Below, piece by piece: positions 37,717 to 46,777 of a stretch of 64,000 nt of DNA. A model generated the notes under the pieces. It did not search any database. It was not told the DNA's origin and worked only from the letters and a program-made list of their open reading frames with translations. Both the position numbers and the translations under genes were made by a program. Origin of the DNA: an uncultured Halomicronema sp. (GTDB lineage: Bacteria; Cyanobacteriota; Cyanobacteriia; Phormidesmidales; Phormidesmidaceae); NCBI GenBank assembly GCA_937899725.1, contig CALCCA010000064.1, positions 1-64,000 of the forward strand, in the 5' to 3' direction. Position 1 is the first letter of the stretch; every line of letters starts with the position of its first letter.

Positions 37717-39007
37717 ATTCCTTATCCTGTAATCAGCGCGATCGCTCCCCGATTTCTAAGCACAGGCTGATGTTTTTGAGACCTTGGTAGCGCATCCACG
37801 GGCAGAGGGTTGGGCTGGCTGACGCCAACATCAGCACGGGGCTCAACAACTAGCGCTATGCCTAGTGCTACCAAGCTTTGCGCCTCAATCAAAGCACGTC
37901 AGTTATTAATCGCACCCTTCAATTAAAAGAATGCAACAAAACTCTTGATTTGCAACATTTTTTCTGGATTTTGGTCAGATTCGTCTGCCAAATAGCGTTC
38001 CTTTAAACTTTCTAAGGTGAGTTTGCTAAAGCTATCTACCAGCATGTCTGACTAAACCTCATCAGGAGCCGCTCGCCCGCTGAGGCAGTTCAACCTGAGG
38101 CGATCGCTGCGTCGTTATGAGTGATCCCGATGCTCGGTAATCCGGCTCGAAGTTTAGCGACTCGATTTCTCCACGTGGCTAAGTTCGTTTTGAAGGTCAA
38201 ATCATTCAGAACTGGGACTACTACCGCGTTGCTGACTACGGGATTGCCCTTGAGTGCTAACGCGACCGGTGGAGACAAACGAGTTATCCCAAAAAGTTAT
38301 GCTTCCTCCTGTTTGAGAGATCTGATCAATTAGGGACATTCAAGATGCGGCGAGCAAACCCAATATCGTCGGCGCGCTTGCCGGCCTTGATAGCACTGAC
38401 AATAGTTGCCTAGCGCATTAAGTAGGTTGGGGTATAAAGTTCGCAGTTCATGAAGAAAAGTAAACGACCTCAAGCCCTCCATCTGGAAACGAACTCAGGC
38501 GATCAAGCACATCTTTTTATACCTCGGTTTAATTAGCCGTACCTACTTACCTTCTGCGGTGGAGTCACCGGAGTTATTGGCGATCGAGAGCAGCTTCGCG
38601 AGTATTTTTGTCCGTGCATTGAAGAATAAAGCTGCCTCGAAAGTTTCTATACTCAATCAGGACAAAACCTTCAGACTGATGAGAGATGTTAGTTGCTATG
38701 AGCATTGAGAATTGCCAAAGATCCTGCTATGCACACATCCAAACTGGCATCTACTAAAAGCCTGAGATTTTGAGCAAGATCTTGATAGTAAAGATAGATC
38801 TTAATGAGGGAACTGCCTGTAAAGCGCTTGAAATATTGGACGAATATTAGTTGATCTGCTTGCGAACCCTCATAAGGATGGTCTCTGCCGAAAGTTAGAT
38901 ATTTACAGAAAGGTATCGAATACCTCAAATTTTGAGGATCTTATTCGGTTAAGTGTCTACAACAGCTTCCCCTTTTTGAGACGTTAGATTATTTACCTTT
39001 GGCGACT
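37717..39007. other. 1.3-kb region without a convincing gene
   Basis: Short ORFs occur on both strands (for example 38121-38333 plus, 38689-38928 minus), but none shows a known motif. The part 38640-38960 is clearly more AT-rich than its surroundings and lacks GCGATCGC, like decayed acquired DNA. A 9-bp inverted repeat CTTGGTAGC (37783-37791) / GCTACCAAG (37867-37875) is present. The symporter promoter should lie near 38930-39000. Confidence 0.4.
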
Positions 39008-40462
39008 ATGTTTACTCTCAGAGATGTCTTTTTTGCCTTTATCTGGATTGCACTTTTAATTCTAGCTGGGCGATATTTCAAACAAAAAAGCCGCTGGTTG
39101 CAGCGGCTTTTTCTCCCAGAATCTATCGTAGCCGGTGTGCTTGCCCTAATGTTGGGGCCGCAAATATTAGGTGCCATTGTGACTAGCATCGCGGGTGAAG
39201 ATGCTCTACTAGCCAGCGGGGTTTTTACCGAACCGATCCGCACCGCTTGGGCTCAAGCTCCTGGCATCTTTATCAACATCGTATTTGCGGCTCTCTTTTT
39301 GGGCGAAAGAATTCCTAATCCCCGCGCTATTTGGCGTAAAGCTGCGCCCCAAGTTGTCTTTGGTCAGACGCTCGCTTGGGGACAATACGTGGTTGGCATC
39401 TTGATCACCTTCGCAGTGTTGATTCCGCTATTTGATGCCAACCCAATTTCGGCAGCGCTGATCGAAATTGGCTTCGAAGGCGGCCATGGAACTGCCGGCG
39501 GCATGGCAGAGACCTTTGGTGAGCTGGACTTTCCCGAAGGTGCGGATCTGGCACTAGGGCTCGCAACCGTCGGCATTATCTCAGGCATCGTAGTCGGGAC
39601 AGCACTTGCTAATTGGGGGCGTAGTCGAGGGCATATTCAGTCAGATACAGGCCCAGTGGAAGATTTAGATGGCGTGCCTGAATTTTCTCACACTGAAACT
39701 CGCGATGTTCAAGAGCGCCGCTCTCAGCTTATGCGAGGTCTGTTAATTGATCCGCTGTCGATTAACTTCGGTATTGTCGGGATTGCGATCGTGGTGGGCT
39801 GGCTTATTCTCCAAGGGCTCATTTGGATCGAGTCAGTGACCTGGGGCGCTACCGGTTTCGAGGTCATGATCTATGTACCCCTGTTTCCGATGGCTTTGGT
39901 GGGCGGTATCTTAGTGCAACTCACCTTCGAACGTCTGGGCTTGGAACCTCTCGTGATTCAGCCGTTGATGAAAAATATTGCTGGCTTGGCGTTAGATGTG
40001 GTCGTCGTGACCGCTCTTGCCTCCATCTCTCTGCAAGTGATTGGGAGCAATCTCGGTGTGTTTCTCATTTTAAGTGTGGTCGGCATTGCCTGGAACTTGC
40101 TGTTCTTCCTCCACTATGCGCCGCGCCTCTTTCCTGACCACTGGTTTGAGAAGGGCATTGGCGATTTGGGTCAATCGATGGGGGTCACAGCAACCGGGAT
40201 TTTGCTCCTAAGAATGGTCGATCCGCACAACGATTCTGGAGCCTTTGAGAGTTTTGCTTATAAGCAGCTGTTTTTTGAACCCATTGTTGGGGGTGGACTA
40301 TTTACCGCAGCAGCACCTGCCCTCATCGCCCGATTTGGGCTTGGCGGTATGTTGTTGATTACAGGCAGCCTACTTGTATTTTGGCTGGGGATGGGGGCGA
40401 TTCTCATCAAGCAAAACAAACAAAAGCAGAGATCGCCGCAGCGTCAAAAAGTGCTGCACTAA
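39008..40462 (+). CDS. Sodium/glutamate symporter-like protein (GltS family)
   Basis: A 484-residue membrane carrier of the ESS/GltS family, expected to import glutamate with Na+. Two inverted halves of membrane helices are visible. The reentrant-loop signature GFEGGHGTAGGMAETF (about residue 155) is the hallmark GGHGT motif. The second half ends with DLGQSMGVTATGILLLRMVDP. The start is ATG 39008 (MFTLRDVFFAF); a TTG three codons earlier is open. A terminator-like hairpin lies within codons about 26-36. It is convergent with the 436-aa gene. It is larger than E. coli GltS (about 400 aa), with a longer middle loop, so substrate identity is inferred. Confidence 0.85.
   Translation: MFTLRDVFFAFIWIALLILAGRYFKQKSRWLQRLFLPESIVAGVLALMLGPQILGAIVTSIAGEDALLASGVFTEPIRTAWAQAPGIFINIVFAALFLGERIPNPRAIWRKAAPQVVFGQTLAWGQYVVGILITFAVLIPLFDANPISAALIEIGFEGGHGTAGGMAETFGELDFPEGADLALGLATVGIISGIVVGTALANWGRSRGHIQSDTGPVEDLDGVPEFSHTETRDVQERRSQLMRGLLIDPLSINFGIVGIAIVVGWLILQGLIWIESVTWGATGFEVMIYVPLFPMALVGGILVQLTFERLGLEPLVIQPLMKNIAGLALDVVVVTALASISLQVIGSNLGVFLILSVVGIAWNLLFFLHYAPRLFPDHWFEKGIGDLGQSMGVTATGILLLRMVDPHNDSGAFESFAYKQLFFEPIVGGGLFTAAAPALIARFGLGGMLLITGSLLVFWLGMGAILIKQNKQKQRSPQRQKVLH
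39085..39112 (+). promoter_or_regulatory. Terminator-like hairpin inside symporter CDS
   Basis: AAAAAGCCGCTG (39085-39096) and CAGCGGCTTTTT (39101-39112) pair perfectly around GTTG. GC-rich stem plus a T-run is the form of an intrinsic terminator, placed about 80-100 nt into the coding region. It could be an attenuator or a coincidence of coding constraint (KSRWLQRLF). Confidence 0.45.
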
Positions 40463-40624
40463 TCAGTCCTAGATTCTACACAGCCGCCGCTACCAGATGA
40501 GCAGTTGCTGGCCACATTTGATAGGCTCCCTTAAACCTCTATAGGCAAAGGCTTGACTGATGCTAATTCTGGGGGATTTGGGAGCCATCATCAAGCAGCT
40601 CTCGCTTGGGATCAGCAACCGCTC

Positions 40625-40664
40625 AAAAACGCCAGCTATCTACTAGAGAGTGGCTAGCGTTTTT
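40625..40664. terminator. Bidirectional terminator between convergent genes
   Basis: AAAAACGCCAGC (40625-40636) pairs with GCTAGCGTTTTT (40653-40664) through one G-T-type mismatch. T-runs lie at the 3' side on both strands. The right arm codes for the last few residues of the minus-strand gene, whose TAG stop is at 40643-40645. Confidence 0.7.
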
Positions 40665-41953
40665 GTCTGTGGGGTCAAAAAGCAGGATATATCGGTTGAG
40701 CCAAAGGTCATGCTCAAAGCGATATTCAAATTTTCCAGCATCTTGACCAACCACTCAACATTGTTCTGGATAGCGGTTTCGTAGTGATTGAAGAGGGTCG
40801 AAAAGCGGCGCTCAAGGTAGGGTCTAATCTTCCGGCAAAGTAGAACGACCTTGAGCAATAGCCCTGTGGTTGATAAAGGGCCGAGGTTGTTAATGAGATC
40901 AATAAACACGAAGTGCTGAGGACACGCCGATGACTCCAACACTAGAAAGTTGAGGAGCTGCCCGCAGGTTCTAATCATCAAAAAATCATTCAGGGGCTGA
41001 TCTTCGTTTTCAGGCAGGGTGTTTTCTAGCTGGTAGGTCAATAGCTTATTGAACTTGCGGCGGCCGTAAGCCGGATCAACACTGGACCCTAGATAGTCAT
41101 ACAGCTCTCGCTTGAACTCACCAAACTTGAGGGATTGATTACGTTCTAGAAAAACTTGAGCGCCATCAGCATAACTGCGACCCTGGTCAACCTTGCCAGA
41201 AAATTGATTGAGAGAACTCACCAGTTCGCGATCGCTGAGCAGCGTCGGATTACTAATCGGGCGTAGTCGAGCCACTGCCTCTGGGTCTGAATGTTGTTTT
41301 TTAAGGCGAGCCTGACGCACCCGATAGGTAACGTATTGCGACAGATTGACCTCGAACTTTTGTTGCGCTTTCGCTTGTATACGGCGAATGTTGTCGTGAT
41401 ATTCTTCAGGGCTATCTTCGCTGACCAAGCAATGTTCGTACAGATAGGGATACCGCTGGATGAGATTGCCGAGGGGGCGATTTTTATTTTCCGCAGGCCG
41501 CTCGGCCTCTACAAGCCGTGACAGACGCTTAAGCGTGAGGTATTGCTCGGTTTCTGTAAACCCTTTGATGACTTGGCGTAAGGTGCGAATCTGACGACTC
41601 CGAGAGAACTCTGTCACGTTCTGACAGGGTTCAAGCTCAAACAGATCGATCAATGAAGGCACGGCGTACTGCAGTTGTGTATGGCCTTGCCAGCGGTTGA
41701 CTAAAATGTGACAGCAGCGGTTGACGACAAAGTGAAAATATTCTTCGACGTCTCGATCAGACACAATCTGATCAAGGGCCGCAACAATCTCTTGATCGGG
41801 ATATCCAACGCCGTCAATAAATAGTGCTTGAAACCGCTCAATCAGATTCTCCGGCGTTTCACACTCGGCATAGGCCAGCAAGTGCCCGTAGAGTGTTTGC
41901 TCTTGAACGCTGATGGAACGAGTTTGATAGGCTGCCCTTTGATTCACAATCAC
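40643..41953 (-). CDS. Conserved-looking 436-aa protein of unknown function
   Basis: A soluble, helix-rich protein with no domain I recognise. It is rich in Arg, Gln and Leu. Segments that look structured are FHFVVNRCCHILVNRWQ (about 77-93), TYRVRQARLKKQ (basic, about 208), KFNKLLTYQL (about 304) and VFIDLINNLGPLSTTGLLLKVVLLCRKIRPYLERRFSTLF (about 348-388). The start is GTG, strongly supported by GGGAGG 6 nt upstream. An 865-bp stretch without a gene lies upstream. Composition and frame quality say it is real; a cyanobacterial lineage-specific family is likely but unproven. Confidence 0.65.
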   Translation of the reverse strand: MIVNQRAAYQTRSISVQEQTLYGHLLAYAECETPENLIERFQALFIDGVGYPDQEIVAALDQIVSDRDVEEYFHFVVNRCCHILVNRWQGHTQLQYAVPSLIDLFELEPCQNVTEFSRSRQIRTLRQVIKGFTETEQYLTLKRLSRLVEAERPAENKNRPLGNLIQRYPYLYEHCLVSEDSPEEYHDNIRRIQAKAQQKFEVNLSQYVTYRVRQARLKKQHSDPEAVARLRPISNPTLLSDRELVSSLNQFSGKVDQGRSYADGAQVFLERNQSLKFGEFKRELYDYLGSSVDPAYGRRKFNKLLTYQLENTLPENEDQPLNDFLMIRTCGQLLNFLVLESSACPQHFVFIDLINNLGPLSTTGLLLKVVLLCRKIRPYLERRFSTLFNHYETAIQNNVEWLVKMLENLNIALSMTFGSTDISCFLTPQTKTLATL

Positions 41954-42818
41954 AAATGCCTCCCTTCAGTAGGCACCGATAAATGATTTTTACACTGGTG
42001 ATCAACCCTGATAGCTGTTTGTCGATGTGACTAACGTCTGCTGACTTAAATTAACTAGATGCTATTCAACCAATCTAGATCGCCTAAGTATGTATGACGT
42101 CAGTTTTTACACCTGAAACACGGGTTCTTTCTCTCACCATACCTGGTGCAAACACCGAAACTGGAAAGCTTGAGCCAAGATTGCATGAAGAAACTGTCAA
42201 GCTTCCATGAATTGAACCTTATATGAGGGACTATGCCTCAACCGGGACGATTTCAAAGATTCAAAATCAAATTGTTAAATAAATCTAATATCTTTATCCT
42301 CATTGGACACGATCTAATTGCTTTTGTAAAGTCGTCTTCACAAACTGTAGGCAATTAGGCGAGCTCGCTGGTTAGTCGGGGTGGGCGTCCTGCAATCCTT
42401 GTATTGTCGAAATATTTAGCCCGTGGCCCATTGGTCTCAAGAAGAGCCAGGTAGCAGGTTTGTTCCTGGAGCGTGGGAACTGGCAAGGCGCAGCGTGTCA
42501 AGAAGGGGGTCGGGCATGGGATAATTCTTGCCTGCTTGAGATATGCGCGGGGATAGGTGACTGAGAGCCCCATTGACTAAGGGCTGGGGCAATTGCTCAA
42601 GGCTAGCCAGTGCTGGCCTTAGGCACGTCATGATTAATTCGGTACACCAACGATTGCAACGCGCATTCTCGCGCTCGCTTGACCCACTCAGCTGATGGCT
42701 GGACTCATCTTTCTGCCAGCTTTAGACCCATGATGGATGGCTGCCCCGAGCACCGCTTAGAGGCCATCAAGCGACGAGCTTTGTTAGCAACATCGCCTTG
42801 TAAATAGGGAGTAATGTA
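41954..42818. other. 865-bp region without a convincing gene
   Basis: It contains promoters for the divergent 436-aa gene and murF. The left 350 bp is AT-rich. An imperfect hairpin lies at 42163-42206 (GGAAAGCTTGA / TCAAGCTTCC, one bulge). Two overlapping minus-strand ORFs at 42355-42631 have no family-like composition. Confidence 0.4.
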
Positions 42819-44186
42819 TTGACCTTTCAAATCTCATGGCAGACATTGGCCGAGGTGACGGCCGCATCGCTCCACAGTGTCAAAAACCATCTTCCTGCAG
42901 TTAACGTGACTGGCGTTTCGACGGATACTCGAAGCATCAGAAAGAACGACCTGTTTCTGGCTTTAAAGGGCGATCGCTTCGACGGTCATCGGTTTGTTCA
43001 ACAGGCCATCGATCTAGGCGCGGCGGGAGTGATTGTGCAAGAGCCGGTCAATGCTGGCCCGCAGTTGCGAGTGCCAGATACCTTGGTGGCTTACCATGCG
43101 ATCGCTCGCTGGTGGCGCCAACAGCTCAATACGCCGCTGGTGGCGATTACGGGCTCCGTGGGTAAAACGACGACCAAAGAGCTGGTGGCAGCGGCACTGT
43201 CAACCCAAGGTGGTGCCGTGCTCAAGACCCAAGCCAACTACAACAATGAAATTGGCGTTCCTAAAACCTTGTTAGCCCTTGATGCTAGTCATCATTACGG
43301 GGTCATTGAAATGGGGATGCGAGGGCCTGGACAAATTGCGCTGCTAACCCAGACGACTCGGCCCAATGTGGCGGTTATCACCAATGTCGGGACAGCTCAC
43401 ATCGAACTGTTGGGCTCAGAGCAAGCGATCGCTGATGCTAAATGTGAGCTGTTTCAAGGTCTTGACACTGACGGCGTTGCGGTATTGAACCAAAACGACG
43501 AGCGGCTGATGAAAACTGCCGCAAGGGTCTGGTCGGGTGAGCAAATTACCTTTGGGCTGGAAGCTGGAGATGTCGCTGGCCGGCTGATTGATAGTGACTG
43601 GTTAGAGGTAGAAGGGGTTAAGCTGCCGCTGCCGTTACCCGGCAAACACAATGCCACCAATTTGTTGGCGGCGATCGCCGTCATGCAAGCCCTGGGCTTG
43701 GATTGGCAAACGCTGCAATCCGGCCTCAAAGTTGATGTGCCCAGTGGGCGGTCAACTCGGGTGACTTTGCCGCATCATCTTGTTTTTTTAGATGAAACCT
43801 ACAATGCCGGGGTTGAGTCGATGACCGCCGCTCTCACCTTGTTGAAAGAAACGCCTGGCCGCCGCCACATCGCGGTCTTGGGAACGATGAAAGAACTGGG
43901 AGCGCATTCTGTCCGGTTGCACCGACAGGTTGGTCAAGCCGTCAAAGATTTGTCTCTTGATGCCCTGTTTACGTTGGCTGAGCCGACTGAAGCCGCAGCC
44001 TTCGCTAGCGGTGCGAGCCCCATCCCCACTGAGTCTTTTCACGATCCGCACGCCTTGCAGGAGCGGTTAAAGGAACTGCTACAGCCTGGTGATTGTGTCC
44101 TTTTCAAGGCTTCTCGGGCGATCGCGCTAGACCAGGTCGTCAATCATTTGAAGGAACATTTCACCGGCCCATCTGCCCCAGATTAA
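42819..44186 (+). CDS. murF: UDP-MurNAc-tripeptide D-Ala-D-Ala ligase
   Basis: A 455-residue cytoplasmic ligase that adds D-Ala-D-Ala to the UDP-MurNAc-tripeptide, the last soluble step of the peptidoglycan precursor. The N-terminal domain has VSTDTRSIRKNDLFLALKG. The ATP-binding P-loop is ITGSVGKTTTKELV (about 110). Further motifs are NYNNEIGVPKTLL, VITNVGTAHIELLGS, and LPGKHNATNLLAAIAV in the C-terminal part. The start is TTG; no ATG precedes the conserved SWQTLAEVT start. Thirty bases after the stop, the JAMM-peptidase open frame begins, so co-transcription is possible. Confidence 0.94.
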   Translation: MTFQISWQTLAEVTAASLHSVKNHLPAVNVTGVSTDTRSIRKNDLFLALKGDRFDGHRFVQQAIDLGAAGVIVQEPVNAGPQLRVPDTLVAYHAIARWWRQQLNTPLVAITGSVGKTTTKELVAAALSTQGGAVLKTQANYNNEIGVPKTLLALDASHHYGVIEMGMRGPGQIALLTQTTRPNVAVITNVGTAHIELLGSEQAIADAKCELFQGLDTDGVAVLNQNDERLMKTAARVWSGEQITFGLEAGDVAGRLIDSDWLEVEGVKLPLPLPGKHNATNLLAAIAVMQALGLDWQTLQSGLKVDVPSGRSTRVTLPHHLVFLDETYNAGVESMTAALTLLKETPGRRHIAVLGTMKELGAHSVRLHRQVGQAVKDLSLDALFTLAEPTEAAAFASGASPIPTESFHDPHALQERLKELLQPGDCVLFKASRAIALDQVVNHLKEHFTGPSAPD

Positions 44187-44238
44187 AGAACGTCAAGCAA
44201 ACTTTCAGGCGACTGTTTTGTCATGGATAGGCCGCGCT

Positions 44239-44718
44239 ATGACGTTAATTCTGACCAAAGTGCACTTGCAAATAATGACCGACCATGCGGAGGCCATCTA
44301 TCCGGCTGAATGCTGTGGCCTACTACTCGGCCGCCAAGATTTAGCCACCGATCACCGCTGGGTTCACGAGCTGAGACCCTTGGCAAATCAATGGACTCCC
44401 GAGGTGAATCCCTTTGATGACAAAGATGCCGTAACCCCAGTCAGCCAAGAAAATCGCTATTGGATTGAGCCGCGATCGCTGATGACGGCTCAGCGTGACA
44501 GCCGCGATCGTGGCTGGATCATTTTGGGCGTTTATCATTCTCACCCTGATGCTCCGGCAGTGCCCTCAGAGCGCGATCGGCAATTGGCCTGGTCGGGTTA
44601 TTCGTACCCGATTTTGTCCGTTGTGAGAGGGCAAGTGGCCACGATATCAAGCTGGCGATTGGACAGCAACGAACAGTTCTCGGTTGAGGCGATCGCTACC
44701 CAGACATCAATCTCTTGA
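44239..44718 (+). CDS. JAMM/MPN (M67) metallopeptidase
   Basis: A 159-residue JAB1/MPN-fold protein. The zinc-binding JAMM signature is complete: an upstream Glu (AECCGLLLG region) and HSHPDAPAVPSERD, which matches H-x-H-P-x7-S-x2-D. Bacterial relatives remove C-terminal residues from ubiquitin-like sulfur carrier proteins in cysteine, thiamin or cofactor synthesis. No such carrier gene is next to it, so the substrate is open. ATG 44239 was chosen over TTG 44218. It follows murF by about 50 bp on the same strand. Confidence 0.85.
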   Translation: MTLILTKVHLQIMTDHAEAIYPAECCGLLLGRQDLATDHRWVHELRPLANQWTPEVNPFDDKDAVTPVSQENRYWIEPRSLMTAQRDSRDRGWIILGVYHSHPDAPAVPSERDRQLAWSGYSYPILSVVRGQVATISSWRLDSNEQFSVEAIATQTSIS

Positions 44719-44897
44719 GTGCATCAACTGGGCGAGTTTGTGACTACCCCACTGGCCGCAATTTACCCTGGGCCGATGCCCCTGCCAAGGCGACTGTCAT
44801 GACTCAGAACTACTGCCCAGATTTTGTGGTAGTGGCGTGTGAGAGAGGCTTTGCTTGAAGACGATATTGGTAAAGCCCTCTCGCCCACAATCTCTAG

Positions 44898-44927
44898 TTG
44901 ACATTATCTTCTTGATTAGCAGATAAT
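44898..44927 (+). promoter_or_regulatory. Sigma-70-type promoter for rplU-rpmA
   Basis: TTGACA (44898-44903) and GATAAT (44922-44927) are separated by 18 bp, near the group-1 sigma consensus. The rplU start lies about 80 bp downstream, which leaves room for an L21-type leader. Confidence 0.65.
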
Positions 44928-45010
44928 CAGGGTTCGTCTATAAACAGCTCGGATCAGGCTCAACTCAAAACAGCAGCGCTGTGCCTGTACGGCGATCGCA
45001 AGGAAAGCAA

Positions 45011-45445
45011 ATGACTTACGCAATTATTGAGGCCGGTGGTACGCAGCTGCGCGTTGAGGCCGGTCGATTTTATGACTTAAATCGGCTGCATGTGGAAGAA
45101 GATGGCAATGTCACCATCGACCAAGTTTTGTTCGTCTCCCACGACGGAGAAAGCTTAGTGGGGCAGCCGCTGGTTGAAGGGGCTATGGTTTCAGGCACGG
45201 TGATGCGCCACCTTCGGGGCCGCAAGATCATTGTCTATAAAATGAAACCCAAAAAGAAGACTCGCAAGAAGCGTGGGCATCGTCAAGAACTGACGCGTTT
45301 GATGGTCGATTCAATTAGCTTGAAGGGTAAAGTTTTGGCCGGTAATGCGGATGAAGCCAAGGAGCCACCAGCTGATGATGCGGTGAATGAGTCTGCTACC
45401 GTAGAGGTTGTAGCTAGTAGCCCAGCGGCCACCGAAGAAGAATAA
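45011..45445 (+). CDS. rplU: 50S ribosomal protein L21 with C-terminal extension
   Basis: A 144-residue L21. Residues 1-103 are the ordinary protein ([18 protein letters not shown] at the start, [16 protein letters not shown] as the RNA-binding basic loop). About 40 further residues are acidic and Ala/Pro-rich ([16 protein letters not shown] and on), longer than the typical L21. ATG 45011 has AAGGAAAG upstream; the longer GTG frame is not needed. It is the first gene of rplU-rpmA, with a 44-bp gap. Confidence 0.96.
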   Translation: MTYAIIEAGGTQLRVEAGRFYDLNRLHVEEDGNVTIDQVLFVSHDGESLVGQPLVEGAMVSGTVMRHLRGRKIIVYKMKPKKKTRKKRGHRQELTRLMVDSISLKGKVLAGNADEAKEPPADDAVNESATVEVVASSPAATEEE

Positions 45446-45489
45446 GCATTCCCGTAGTTTGCTGAGAATTTAGTTGTTAGGAAGAGATT

Positions 45490-45750
45490 ATGGCTCACAA
45501 GAAAGGAACCGGTAGTACTCGCAACGGTCGCGACTCTAATGCCAAGCGCCTAGGCGTCAAGCGCTACGGCGGGCAAGCCGTCACGGCAGGCAGCATTTTG
45601 GTGCGGCAACGCGGTACAAAGTTTCACCCTGGCAATAACGTTGGCCGGGGCGGTGACGACACTTTATTCGCGCTCGCTGATGGCATCGTCACCTTTGAGC
45701 GCAAAGGCAAAGATCGCAAGAAGATCAGTGTTTATCCAGTCCAGGCTTAA
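45490..45750 (+). CDS. rpmA: 50S ribosomal protein L27
   Basis: An 86-residue L27 of normal length, located near the peptidyl-transferase centre. It starts [22 protein letters not shown]. It lacks the N-terminal cleavage peptide known from Firmicutes. Core motifs are [22 protein letters not shown] and [20 protein letters not shown]. It is the last gene of the rplU-rpmA pair and is followed by two strong hairpins. Confidence 0.98.
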   Translation: MAHKKGTGSTRNGRDSNAKRLGVKRYGGQAVTAGSILVRQRGTKFHPGNNVGRGGDDTLFALADGIVTFERKGKDRKKISVYPVQA

Positions 45751-45775
45751 CCGACTGTCTAGGTGTTTCTGAAAG

Positions 45776-45815
45776 TAAAGCGGGTGGCGTTGATGGATCA
45801 ACGCCACCCGCTTTA
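45776..45815 (+). terminator. rpmA: Long hairpin after rpmA
   Basis: Two 19-bp arms (TAAAGCGGGTGGCGTTGAT and its complement, 45776-45794 and 45797-45815) pair perfectly around GG. It begins 26 nt after the rpmA stop. The GC-rich stem is not followed by a long T-run, though the right arm ends CTTTA. Confidence 0.75.
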
Positions 45816-45866
45816 CGGTAGAAGCCCTTGTCAGTCATGATTAACCATCAACATCAACCGATAAAC

Positions 45867-45922
45867 TCTGAACTAAAAAGGGATGTCAGGCTAATTAGCC
45901 TGACATCCCTTTTTAGTTCAGA
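45867..45922. terminator. 56-bp perfect palindrome, bidirectional terminator
   Basis: Two 28-bp arms (45867-45894 and 45895-45922) are exact reverse complements with no loop. The centre is GCTAATTAGC and the arms contain AAAAAGGGATGTCAGGC. CCCTTTTT appears on each strand near the stem end. It lies between rpmA and the convergent repeat-protein gene, so it probably ends both transcripts. Confidence 0.85.
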
Positions 45923-45961
45923 TGTGAAATGTTTCAATATTGCGCTAAAACAGCTCACTAC

Positions 45962-46405
45962 TTAGTCAAGGTAGCCCATCAATACAGAAGGGATGGGATC
46001 AACCACATCGTTGGAAGCAATGGGGCGATTGCCAGGCAAAAAGTGCAGGTCGGCGACAGGCAGTTTGCTCACCGCAACAGGCCGATGACCCGGCAGCAAA
46101 TCAGTCGTGGCAACTTCAAAAGTGTTGGCCATGATGGGGCGGTTACCAGCGATATCTAAACTGCCCACAACTTCGAACTCGCTCAATCCCACCGGACGAT
46201 GGTTGGGCAAATACTCTGTCGGTGTGATGCTGGTAGCGTCGTTTAAAACAAACACCACCTGGCCGCTATCTTTTTCCTCGGCTTTGACCAAGGTGCTTTT
46301 AGACTGACGACGACTCGTGGATTTGGTGGTCGTTGTTTTGGCACTTGTTGTGCTGTCTGCCTTATCGGTAGATTGTCCGTTGCTGGTTTCGTTCTGGCTG
46401 GTCAT
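45962..46405 (-). CDS. Protein with exact 19-residue (H/N)RP repeats
   Basis: A 147-residue protein of unknown function. Residues 1-47 are Ser/Thr/Lys-rich and probably disordered. Residues 63-130 hold four units at an exact 19-residue period, centred on NHRPV (R70), GNRPI (R89), GHRPV (R108) and GNRPI (R127). HRPV and NRPI alternate, so the basic unit may be 38 residues. Between the RP motifs run short strand-like stretches (LSEFEVVGS, ANTFEVATTD, VSKLPVADL). No signal peptide. I recall similar short NRP-repeat proteins in cyanobacteria but no function. The start is the first ATG of the frame. It is convergent with rpmA. Confidence 0.7.
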   Translation of the reverse strand: MTSQNETSNGQSTDKADSTTSAKTTTTKSTSRRQSKSTLVKAEEKDSGQVVFVLNDATSITPTEYLPNHRPVGLSEFEVVGSLDIAGNRPIMANTFEVATTDLLPGHRPVAVSKLPVADLHFLPGNRPIASNDVVDPIPSVLMGYLD

Positions 46406-46777
46406 GCGTCAACCTCTCACTGCTTCGGCGTTAATATAATTCCTTCAAGAGCACTAGCCTGAAACATGTCAATCTGCCGTCGGCTAGTGGCCCATATGTC
46501 AGGCATTATGGTGGGTATGCTTCAGAACCCTGCGGCTCTAAACCCGCAAAATCAGAGATCTTTAGCAATCATTAAGTAATTATTATAGGTAAAAACGGGC
46601 ACGGTTGTGTTTATAAAAGGTGATTGGTCTGATAACCCTGGTGATCGCGACAGGGCTCATGGCTGAGAGCAATCATCCTGGACTACTGTGGAGTGCCTTT
46701 TTCAGACGGGCAGTCGGCTGTTCGGTAAACCCACACCCGAGATTGGCGATAGATACGTTACTGTAGAGATCAACCAA
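46406..46777. other. Spacer between repeat-protein gene and tmRNA
   Basis: About 370 bp, AT-rich in the middle, with no convincing ORF. The tmRNA promoter should lie at about 46740-46770; TTGGCG (46743) and TGTAGAGAT (46762) are weak candidates with a short 15-bp spacer. Confidence 0.4.

Noticed and set aside
38689-38928. 79-codon minus-strand ORF in the gene-poor region
   Set aside because: The composition is not implausible, but there is no motif, no clear ribosome binding site and no context. Left as part of the unexplained stretch.
42355-42631. Two overlapping minus-strand ORFs upstream of murF
   Set aside because: No motif, no ribosome binding site, two frames equally open; they probably arise by chance in GC-rich DNA.
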